From positions 13,765,450-13,829,449 of the forward strand of contig CM074187.1 of NCBI GenBank assembly GCA_037179385.1: a stretch of 64,000 bases of DNA. Reading direction: 5' to 3'. This document shows, piece by piece, positions 46,501 through 58,500 of this stretch. Each line of letters begins with the position of its first letter. The first letter of the stretch is position 1. The position numbers and the translations under genes are program-made. Under the pieces are notes generated by a model that had not been told where the DNA came from, did not search any database, and saw only the letters and a program-made list of their open reading frames with translations. Origin of the DNA: Holothuria scabra (Eukaryota > Echinodermata > Holothuroidea > Aspidochirotida > Holothuriidae).

Positions 46501-49500
46501 TCTGACCTCCCTTCTTTCTTTTTCGAGAGGGGGGGGGGGAATGCCACCTCTTGCCCCTCCATAGCATCGCCACTGTGTATAAGTTCCTTACATAATACTG
46601 GGATCTGTAACTTGCTATTCCCCGAATATCTCTTTGTGTTTTAAAGCTTAATTGGACAACAAATGGACATTGAAATACCAATACAACTACAAAAGCAATT
46701 GCTTTTAATCTGACAGTAGCAAGAGGAGAGTGTCTGAAATAGAAGAAATCGAAGGTGCAGACCTTACTGTAGCTTGAAATTCCAAACCGTTTCATTACAA
46801 ATCCAATCAGTTTAATCGCATTGACAGCATTTGCCGATGGTCACTGTTTGACATGAGGCCACATCAGACTAATCAATAATTACATTAGAGCCACATTTCA
46901 GGGCATTCCAATTACAACATATGGCCGCGCACTAGTTTCAACACACACCTTATGATGACAGATCGTCTCTATATTTTGCAAATTGGGGACGATTTTAAAC
47001 GAAACTGATGCAATCTTAATAGAACATTTTTCAAACTATAAAGTGTTGATAAGGGGCACATTTTACACTCTGAACATTAGAAGAGATGTCTTGCTTTACT
47101 ATTTTGGGTTTCATTGATGATCTACAGTAGGAAATCAAACATCACTGTGAACTCATCAAAATATAGCCCAGGAAAAGAATAGGGGAGAATTTTAAAGGAA
47201 ATTCTTGGTGTTGGCAAATTTATTGAAGACATTTTAACCTTCCATGAGAAAAACCATGTTACGAGGAGCGCATGCGGCACACACCTATCAATATAACAGA
47301 ACAGTCAGGCGGTATCTATTAATGCGGGATACGAAACTTATCTCAGTGGATAAACCTATGTAAACATTTTGTAGGCTTGCTAGCTTTACAAAGACAAAGT
47401 TTAGAAAGAACGAAGCCAAATAAATACTAAATTTTCTCAAAAAGTAATGCAAACTGCCAATTGGGTAGGACTTGGCTGTTTTGGTAGGTTTGAAAATACA
47501 GTTACCCCATATGAAGGCCTATGCCATTCCGTTACACGAGACTCACAATTTTTGGTTGGGATTTTGGAACCAGCGACATCATGTCCTCACAAAGGCGGGT
47601 AGAACTGAGCGTACCATAGGGTGATATGACTGCGCCTGTAACCATTTTGCCACAATCGGGAACACAACATTTTGTCAACAGAAAAATAGAATGAACTGTA
47701 AAATAACAAATTTCACAGCAGATATACCAGTTGGACCAAGTTTTACATTAAAATTAAATTTACCAAAATGTCTTTGTCCATTCGTGTAAGAATCGTGTGC
47801 ATCCAATCAACGGCGTTCACTAAAAATTAAAAAAAGGGAACTTAGTCGCTGCAGAATTAAGTGAAAGTGATTTCAGTTCATACAAACTCCAGAATCACTC
47901 CTATTTTAAAAGTGGTCACTGGAGGCACAGACTCCATGAAGGTTGAAACATCGCTCTTTTGGATTGAATTTCACCCGTCTTAGAGTGAATTTCACTCTCT
48001 TGGAGTGAGTTTCTTCAACTCATTCTTCTAAAGAGTGAAATTTCAATCATTAAATTTCCTTCTTTTCATTGTTAGAGTGTTGCAGTAAAAGGAATTTTCC
48101 TTTTCTCACAAAATTAACTTAAACTTAGCCGAGTCACGTGACCAATGCAATTAAAATGTTTCTTCAAGCATGGGCGTAGATTTGGAGAAGACGGGGAGGA
48201 AGTATCAACCCACGTTTGAAAAGTCACCCATTGACTTTAGATTTTTACACAGTAAATTGTTGACGGAAGTGGCCATGTCCCTCTTTATTTTCGAGTAAAG
48301 ATCGACGCCTATGTCTTCAAGGAATCCGAAACCTGTTTACATCTGAAAAAAGTCAAGTTAATAATGATCCATGGATGACCTAACCATTTATACTGAGACG
48401 CTCAGCCTGTAGATTGTCCTCTATAAGCCAACATTTTTCATGAACCTCAATCAAAAAGCTTAACTGCAGTTTTGTAAAAACAGATTCAGCACGAATTCAA
48501 TCGGGTACCCTTTGCGTTATGAACCTTGATGTACGAACTGAGCATGGTATGCGATCACGAAAGATTAGTTACATTGCATTTAAAATTGTTCGTAAGCAAA
48601 AGTTCCTTTACGAAAATTTAGCACACTTTTGAAAACCTCTGCTTTCTATTTTTCAGGATACACCGATTAACAGAAAAACATCGAATTCATTAGATGCCTT
48701 TATTCCATATCACCCAGTACCTGTAGAGAGTACACAATGTGTCTTGGATAAACTGTTTTTGTCCTATCCTCCCTTGGTGCAAGCGAAAATAATTGAGGTG
48801 AGAAAAAATCATACCCTATGTATAGCATATTTACCATGTATTTATTCTTACATTTAGGGGAGTGACCATATGGACTTCACGTGCCAATGATCTTGACGAC
48901 ACTCTTAAATTGGACGGACGTTTATTTTTTGGTCCAAATGGTCGACATGTTTAGGGCGGGGAAATGTTTAAAAGTTGCAGACAGTCTGTCGGAATTTCGA
49001 TTCCAAGAGACGTAAAAAACGATTTGCTAAAGGAGAACGGGACGTCGGACTGACGTAAACGCACATTAAATATGAGGCGTCTATTCAAAATGTCGACAGA
49101 GTCAATAACCTAGTATAATTAAATGAATAAACGTGTACCATTTTACCTCTCTTACGTCATGTGCGAAAAGTCTATTAAAGTTCCTTAAAAGAGGACTCCA
49201 ACTTTTGAAGTCTAGCTTCTGATCTAGGCAGATTGTTTAATCTGACGTTTTGGTTGTTGGCATCATCAAAGTAGACCAACTCTACTGAAACTCCTACTGA
49301 ATTGACAAATGGAATATTGACTGGAGTGTACGAATCGAACCTGTTTATCGATTATAACTCTTATCGAATAACTTGGTGGTTCACATGACATCTTAGTGTA
49401 CTAAAGGGGAAGTTTAAGCAAAAATTCAATTTTCATATGTGAAAGAGGAACCAAATCTACACAGTGTGGTGAAGGTTTCATTCAAATCGGACATGTATTT

Positions 49501-52500
49501 CTCGAGATATCGGAAAATGAAGTCAGTAGATTTGTGTTCAAAAGTGACTTTGAGGGCAGCAGAGTTTTTATCACTTCCTCACATTGACAAGGAATGCTTT
49601 GTTTCATTTTGTTTTATCAGACTGTTGTGTTGACCTTGAAGTTAATAGGAATAGGATCTTCCTGTGGGGAGTGCAAAGTTTGTAAAGTTGTCGTGCTTCT
49701 TATGCAATCACATTTTAATAGTGTTTGATTGTTGAGGAGAAAATCGAGTGTGAAGTTTAAAGAAAAACAAAAGACTGTGCACTAATGTGGGGATATGATG
49801 TCATATGTGCTTGCTTCAAGTTCACTTTTTGTTGAAAATGTGACAACTTTTCATGCTCATATCTTGAGAACCGCACATGGGATTTCAATGCAAATTTCAC
49901 AAAAATGCTTAGAATGTAGTACCTCTCTAACATACCAAATCCTGTTGTGACCTTAAACCCTTCTTTGAATATTTACAAATGACAAATGTATATACAAATC
50001 CAGTAGAAAATAAACAAATGGTCAAAAATAAGGTGAATGTTTGAAATAAAAACTGCAACAGAAGGCACTTTGCCTTCTCAATATTTGGGCCGACACACCA
50101 CACATCCAAAATCAGACTAAACCAGAAACATGAAAATTTTGGGTATTTTTCATAAATTCAAAATGGACCCCAACCATCCAACCATAACCTTAAGTAATTA
50201 CTCTCTTAGTATATTAAATGTATGCAGGAAAGTGACGAAAAATTCAAATTACCTGCTCAAAATGCACTATGACATGGCTTTGATGTCATAAGGACCATAC
50301 AATGTTACATGACGTCACTGAGACTTAAATTGAGACTTATCTGAAGGAAAATTATCTTTGTACCTTAGATTGGGTAGACCCTATTATAGTCGTATGTAAA
50401 GAAAAAAATAGGCTAAAATTTAACATCGGAAATTTCTTCCACTTGAAAGTGGAGGTCATAACTTGGCCGATAGCTTCATGATTTTTTAATGTTAGAAAAC
50501 CATTAATAGCAAACGGATCTTGGTATTTAGTAGGTGTTTATACACTCTAAAAAGTGTTGTGTAGAATTTACACAACATTGGGTGACTAGTCCACCAATCA
50601 ACAAATGTGTAGAAAGTACACATGGTTGTGTAATAAATTTACATAGCATGTGTAAAAATCACACAGTGTTGTGTAAATTCTACACGTTTTTTACCATGTG
50701 TACCATGTGTACTTTCTACACATTTGTTGATTGGTGGACTAGTCACACAATGTTGTTAAATTCTACTCAGCATTTTTTGGAGTGTAATGAAAACAAAGTA
50801 TACGTGTACCTTCCTGCTGGAAATGTCAAGAAATAGTCCTTGCCTGTAATTAAAGCATGTTCTTTTTTAACTTCAGAACATAAAGTAACCATTTGATAGG
50901 TTTTCGTCTCAAATATTGTTAGTTTGACAGATTGGTTTGGAAATGTTCAAGTCTATTCCCGCATTGCGTAATTTTATTTTTATGGCAAGAAAAACTTCAC
51001 TAAATCTGAACCGATTATAATTGTACAAAATTCATTTCATAACTAATTTAGCCATTCTATTCGATTCTAGTCGCATATGGAAATGCAATTCAGTTCTTAG
51101 AACCATATGGAGGTGGTCGCACAGCATTATAATGTTAACCGCAAAAAATAGTCATTGCACCGCTGGATTCGGAAATTAAGGTCAAAGTGTAAAATAATGT
51201 CGAGCGTCCAAAGGGCAGTATTATCTAATGAGTGTGACGTCATTGCGGCGTCACAAAGATAAACCAACTTCATTAATTACACTCTGTTTTCAGTTATAAA
51301 TAATTGTGTATGCCTTCGTGGAAGCACAGTAGGGCCCACTAACTGACTGCGACAACAGAAAGAAGAATAAGGTGACATAAAGTGAAATCGTTCTGTGCTT
51401 GTTTACAAAGATACAATCTGGCAGGTTGAAATGAAAATCACCCATGACGGTGATTGTAGGCATCGTAGTACCTTCGAACATCACAGTTCCACGTGACAAG
51501 AACGTTGAAAACAGACGGTTGTGTATACTGAATAATATGCAGACAGCTGAGGGACTGGCTACTTGAACTTCCGAAAGATTCGAGAATCAAAAGCTCAAAA
51601 ATCTGTACACTACATCAAATATATTGTAGTTGCAGTTTTACGTAGGACAAGTCTGTGTAAGGATGACTAAGGTAAAAGGTAAGGTACCTCCTAACTTGAA
51701 TAAACTTTTAGTCGGTAACGTTTGAGATTTGCCAGACGGTTCATGCGTAGTGGCGTTGAAGGGACTGTTTATCCACTATCCACATATCTTTCAGAGAAAC
51801 GAAAAGTTCCCATGTTGCCAAAAATATCCTTATTAGATATAATTTTGTGTCTGACGTTTAGTTAATTAAAAATGCCAAATTTATAGTTATGATTGCATAG
51901 TTACAATATTTTCACACTGTACTCCTTGTACCTCCCGTTCATGTTTAGCCTCAATCCCCAACCAATCATGAAACATGTATCTTTTCCGTACAGAACCAAT
52001 TAAGTAAACCAGTTTACAAATTTATTATAAGTTCTGCGCAACAAAGTTGAAAGACCCTTTTTAACGAATAAATAAATTATGGTATCTATTGAAATGTTAT
52101 CTATCATCTATCTAAATGTTAACAACGCAAAAAGTGAAGATATTTCATGGAACAAATCCTTGCGTGACTCTAGGTACACCGAAAAAATGGAATCGTCTTT
52201 CAGATGTGCCTCCCAGGTTCTTAACAAAAAATATTTCCTGCTTCATATTGTGGTTGCAACAAATTGATACAATTTAGAGATTAAATAAAACCAGCATTTA
52301 AATAAAAAAATCAGTTTTTCATGATAATTCACGCGCTCACACTCACTCATAAATATGCCTTCAAATTCGAGCAAATTTTAACGTAGAAATATACTAATGT
52401 CAGTTGATGAAACCTATAGAATAGCCCCAATCCGCTCTTTGACAAACTGACAGCATGAATGTTGAACGATAAGGTAATTAGCGCCACCACAAAGTATCAG

Positions 52501-55500
52501 CATGCCAACGCTGAATTCAGACGAAGCGAATCATTCACTCCCGTAAGTGGATTACCTGGATAGTACCGTTGTGTTCATTCAAATAAAATCATAGTTTATT
52601 GATAAAATATAATCTGCATTTCTGGGAAGGTGGGTCATTTGGTATTGTTAATTTTAAGATGTATGGTTATAACTTAAAGAAAACCACCGAATGGTTAGTT
52701 CAACACCACAAGGTTCAAAATGAAATTGACCAATGCTTTTCCGAAAAAAGGCTTTAGTCGTACAACTGCACAATGTCCTGGTGAATTCTTGGAAATAGTT
52801 TGTTAGTTTGATTTTACAGCTCAGCCTCCCTCAGTCAGTGTCGAACCAACTAGTTAAACCACAACGTTTTCCCAGTGGCGGTTCACTGATTTGTTTTCCC
52901 TAATCCATTGTTTATGCTGAACACAGAACACAATGGCAGTAGGTTCCAGCTTCACTTTTCGGTATGGCTCGGAGTTGAACTATAGACCTCTATAGTGAGA
53001 TTCTCTAACCAATTTGACTATGCGGTCGGAGTAGTATTATCTGAAACAAAAAGGCATACAATAAGTTTGATTTCAGGAAGAGTAAGTCTTCCGATCAAAT
53101 TTTGGTTTGTTGTTCAGCTTCAGCATTAACATGTTATCAGAATATGGTTGCATCAGTGGCATTAGAGCTTTTCAGACCTCACATTCCTAAGGAACATGTT
53201 CTATGCCTATTAACCTCACTAAAACAGACTGAAAAATGAAGCGAATCGATTTCTTGTCAAAGTGAGGAAACAATCGCTAAAGTTCATTTTGGAAAACTGA
53301 TGAAATATAAGTTCATTCTTGATATCTCGAAGAATGCCAGATTGTGATTTTTTTTTAAAATTTGTAAACATAAAAATCAACGCTTTGCTTAAACCTTTTC
53401 TTTTAAATTTACGACTATCCTGTTACATTTGACGGATAATTACGCCAAAAAGTTCAAATCACCTGTCTATGAAATTAATTCAACACACTCTCATTCCATC
53501 GTCTCATGAACTAGATTTTCTAAAAAGAGAGAGAGAGAGAGAGAGAAAAGGAATGCCCATCTGCAATCTTAGAGATTTTATTTTCAAGACTTCATGGGTA
53601 GAGCATTCGACCTCCAGGGGGAGGTCTGGATTTTAACTCATAGTCGGGTCATACCAAAGACGTTGGAAATAAACAGACCCTTCTGTCATTGTGCTTGGTG
53701 CTCAGCATAGGCAATAGAGTAGGAAAACAGGCAAGTGAACCGGTCCGACTTAAACCCATTTGTTAAGAACTAAGTTGTAAAACCTTATCTAACTATATCT
53801 GTAACTTCTTTCAAGAACTAACAAACAGCAGTTGTTTAACAAAAACCTTCTTCGGTGAAACATTGGTCAACATCGATTTTATAAAATAGCCCCACCTAAA
53901 ACGCTTGCGATCGATTTTGCTCTGTTTCATTATGGTTATCCGCGCAGCCGGGCTAGAAAAGTTTTCATTCCTTCTCTTAGAATATGATACTCATGAACAT
54001 CACGTAATGAATTGAAATAATTAAGGGATTTAGTTGAGGGTTGGTAATGACAGATAGTAATCAATTAACCGTGATACTTATTTAGAAGGATAAAACTTTT
54101 AAAGAAAAAACAGTGCTTTTCGTCTTAAAAATAGTCGCCCGATATTTTGGGTTGTATACGCGTTCTTCTGAGAAAGTCTGTGGCATATAACATCGCAGTC
54201 CCACCTTTACAGGAATGTCAGTCCCAAAGTGCTTTTGAGGATAGGCCTTTCAAATATATAATTGATTTCAAGGAGTAGTCATACGGGAAAGAAGGACGTG
54301 TATCAGTTTTGTTTTCAAGTCGATATTACATTGTAAAGTGAATAACAGTGATACCCTGAATTTTGGGGGCGATGCGCACTGTTTAACAAGAAATGTCCTT
54401 ATAATCCCTAACCTAATCCCTAACCCTAACAAAGTATACAATAGATACAATACAATGGCAACAACCAATCAAGAAACACCTTGTTAAACAGTGCGCATCT
54501 ACCCAAATTTTGTGCATTTTTCTTGAAAAGATCTTCAGCAAGAGTTGATTGTCTATGTATGTATATTTGTTATTGAAGACGCTGGACATTTTTTGTAAAT
54601 TAAAAAGCCGTGTCAATTTATCCGGGAATCAATTGACAGACTGATGATGGACCCAGATCCTGTTGAGGGCCCCAACACATTAGAGCTCGAGTGATATGTG
54701 TGAGGCGGAGATAAGAGGAATATTTGAGGATACAAAGTGGTTCATCATGCACAATTGCCCATTGAACGTTCTGGTATCATGCATTTCATAATTGATTTTT
54801 CTTTAAAATAAAAACACTCAAATACCCAAGTAACTTTCCTCTTGACTTCTGAGTGGACATATATGCACATATCTCTATCGTACAAATACAGCACTTATCT
54901 ATTTCTTCCACTGAAATCGTGATGAATTAGAAGTAGAACCGACCTACACTGTAAAAAAATTTCTCTGTAAATTTACATAATTCTTATGGCAAATTTTTTT
55001 CCAACCAAATAATGTTTTTTTTACAGCCAGACTGTAATCATGAAAAAACATTAAGGGTTTGTTTTTTCTTTACAGTTTTTGCATGTAAATTAGTTTACAA
55101 AAGTCTACTGTAAAATCGAATTACAGAATTGTTCTGTTTTGTTTACCTTAATTTTATGTGAATTTACAGCCTACTGTTTTCATTCCCGACGTTTTAATAT
55201 TTATTATAATATCGCTTTTTTTCCTTTCATATGTTATTACGTAACATACACTTCATCATTACGTAGATCAGGTATTTGCTTATCAACGTAATGTGTCGTT
55301 ACGAAGTTGTTTTCAATCAAAACACATTGAGGATGCTTTGTTGTCATATTGTTGTCAAGTAGACTGCTATCTCTAGAAACTTTGTAATTGGAAAGTCACA
55401 TTTTTTGTACAATATAATAATTGTTTTTAAAATAAATATGACAAGGAATGCAAATACATTGATTGCAAACATTTCCAGACAAGGTAAACAATAAGTTTAT

Positions 55501-58500
55501 CACTTCCTGATTAAAAAACGCCAAAGAAGATATTATTCAAAGCAACAGCAATCCTTTTGTTAGGAAAATGCCTACAAAATAAGCTCCACCCATTTATGCA
55601 AAATGAGATTTACGTCATAAAGTGGTAAATTTACAGACTCTTTCAAGTAAATTTGTGAAACGTTTTTAATTTGCTCCGATCAAGTGCATGAGTGCCTGTG
55701 GCGATGAGTTGACATCAGTATACCAATTGTCAGTGCTCTGAAATTAGGGCCTTACAATTTCTTTTTACTTAAAAATGTGTGACAAAACACCAGCTGTATG
55801 GTATTTATAACTAAGAACGTAATAACTAGGTATGGTTTAATAATCAATGTAAGTTAATTTTCAAATAGGGCCATAAATTTGCCAAAATTTTTTTTTTTTT
55901 TAAACTGAAACTTCGCAGAACGATGCATGTTATATATTGAAAATTTTCTGGCTGTTTCTTATTTGTTTGTTTGGGCTTATTTTTGTTTCTTTTTCAGCTT
56001 AAAAACAAAATGAATGTTTGTTAAATGACAGTACTGTATTTTTATGTGAAATCAGAAAAATACAAAATACTGTTAAAATTTCTGTAAATTTACAGAAAAA
56101 AGTTTTACAAAGCAGTAAAATTTGGTTAAAAAAGCAGTCAGAAATGGTTTTTCAAATAAACAGAAAATACATGTTAAACAACCTCTTTTTATTGTAGCAA
56201 TACAAAGTGTCTGTAAAGATACAGAAAATCTCTATTAAAAGTAAAATACAAAAAGTTTAAGTTAAAAAAAGTCTGTAAATTTACAGAAATTTTTAACAGT
56301 GTAGCTGTATTGTAACGTTCAGTACACCACACATTTCACTTCATTGCTAATCAGTTAACGGTTTGAACTTTCCTTCCAGATTACTGCCAAACATTGGTGC
56401 AAATTAATGAAAATCGTTTATTGTTAGTGGTCTAAACTTTTCATCTGTTCGTTGTTTTGCACACTGCATAACGACTGTAAAACTACACCTTTTAGCTGTA
56501 ATATTTTTGTGTCTTCTGAATTCCAAACTGGAAACAAGATATTGCTGCATCGAGTTTCGTAAAAAAAAAACTGAACGTAACCTGCTGTAGCTCTGGTCAT
56601 TATTTTAGTCTTGGCCACACCACGCATCGATAACAAAACTTAAAGAGGCTCATTGAGTTGATATCGGTAACTTAATGAGAGTCTTTTAAGGGTCACTATC
56701 ACATAAAAATGCTTATAGTTATCATAACAAGTCAAGTTTCAGGTCCAAAAGTCACAGAAAACGCTAAAATTTTGAATTTTCTTGTGTCCTGACTTGTGTC
56801 TGGTCACGAATTTTTGAAAAACCACTTGGACCGTTAAGCACTCACTCATTAAACAGTTGTTTATGTGTAGAGTATAGGGATTCTTTGAGATAGACCATTT
56901 GTCAGAAAACTCAATAGGTTTGGAAAAAAAATGTTGACTTTCATGAACCAACTCAATGAGCCGCTTTAACACGTTTACGATTGCGCCTAAAATAATTAAT
57001 ATAATTGAGTAGTCAGCCACGATTCCAGATTTTGTGAAATTTCAGGTGAAATACCAATATGAACATAACAACGTAACAATTTCCTTACCAGAACCGTTAT
57101 CTTTTCTTTTGCGTTATCGTTGTTTTGTGTAACCAGAGTTCTTCGCTTTCTGCTTAGGTATTTCTTTTCAAGCTATTTTTGATTTCCGCATGGAAAGTGC
57201 ATGTAACCTTAAGCACTTACGTAAACACGAAAGAATCAACCCCAACGTTTAATCATTACACTTATTATACCGTTAATTATGTGAACATCTGTCTGTTTAT
57301 GGTGTCACCATGCACTTGATGAATTACTACCGTACAGTCGTACTTGTTATGTTAATCAGGGCCAAAAGGAGTTCCTCTGTGCAAACTCTTCCTCTGTTCG
57401 TTGTCATAATTTTTGGGTTGTAATTACACAATTGAAATTGGTTTCAATCTGTTTGTCTATCAAAGAAAGCGAAAGAGAGAGTTGCCCGATGGTACAGCCT
57501 TTATAGCAAAATAAGGGACATTTTACTTTGCTCCAGGACTTAAATTTACTTAACAGTCTTTACGCATAAGGTGCACGTGATTGTGTTTCATTCATGCTTT
57601 CGTCGTTTTCGTCATTATTTCAAGACTTTCTGCAATTTGTTGACGACGCTATTTGAAGACAAGTATATAGAAGGGGATAAAGATTGAATCACGACTATAT
57701 TACAAGCGGATTCGAATGAAACAATTTCGCACTTCAGTTATCTGCAATTGTTTCAGTCAATGGAGTATGTCATTTTTGATAGGGAAAGAGTAGATAACAC
57801 AAAAATGAAGTCTGACTGACCTCCCGATGTATCAGGCTTCATTTCCGAAAAAAAAAAAAAAACATGCAGACTGTAGCTACCATATACTTGTTTTGAGTAG
57901 AGTCAGATTATGTCGTCAAAAGATAGAAATGGGCAAAAAAAAAGTAAAATTGACAACTATATACACTGTTAAAAATTTCTCTGTAAATTTACATAATTTT
58001 TATGGCAAATTTTTTTCCACCCAAATAATGTTTTTTTTACAGCCAGACTGTAATCATGAAAAAACATTAAGTGTTTGTTTTTTCTTTACAGTTTTTGCAT
58101 GTAAATTAGTTTACAAATGTCTACTGTAAAATCGAATTACAGAATTGTTCTGCTTTTTTTACCTTAATTTTATGTGAATTTACAGCCTACTGTTTTCATT
58201 CTCGGCGTTTTAATATTTATTATAATATCGCTTTTTTTCCTTTCATATGTTATTACGTAACATACACTTCACCATTACGTAGATCAGGTATTTGCTTATC
58301 AACGTAATGTGTCGTTACGAAGTTGTTTTCAGTCAAAACACAATGAGGATGCTTTGTTGTCATATTGTTGTCAAGTAGACAGCTATCTCTAGGAACTTTG
58401 TAATTGGAAAGTCACATTTTTTGTACAGCATAATAATTGTTTTTAAAATAAATATGACAAAGAATGCAAATACATTGGTTGCAAACATTTCCAGACAAGG

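Larger units (their letters stand above)
41596..48656 (+). other. intron 4 of the six-exon gene
   Basis: It is 7061 bp and holds a tandem repeat with two SINEs (42540-44545), a long-TIR element (45430-46117), a hAT miniature element (46251-46583) and a GAGTGAAA element (47890-48085). An extended open frame reading through the exon 4 donor to 41979 is purine-rich low-complexity sequence, not a supported exon. Confidence 0.6.

Noticed and set aside
50534..50836. Cysteine-rich 100-codon plus-strand frame
   Set aside because: It spans both arms of a foldback element, and the cysteines come from TGT/ACA words in the arms.
57827..58129. 100-codon frame partly conserved in another family A copy
   Set aside because: The shared part lies in the terminal region of the element and is explained by recent copy similarity. 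It has no transposase motif.
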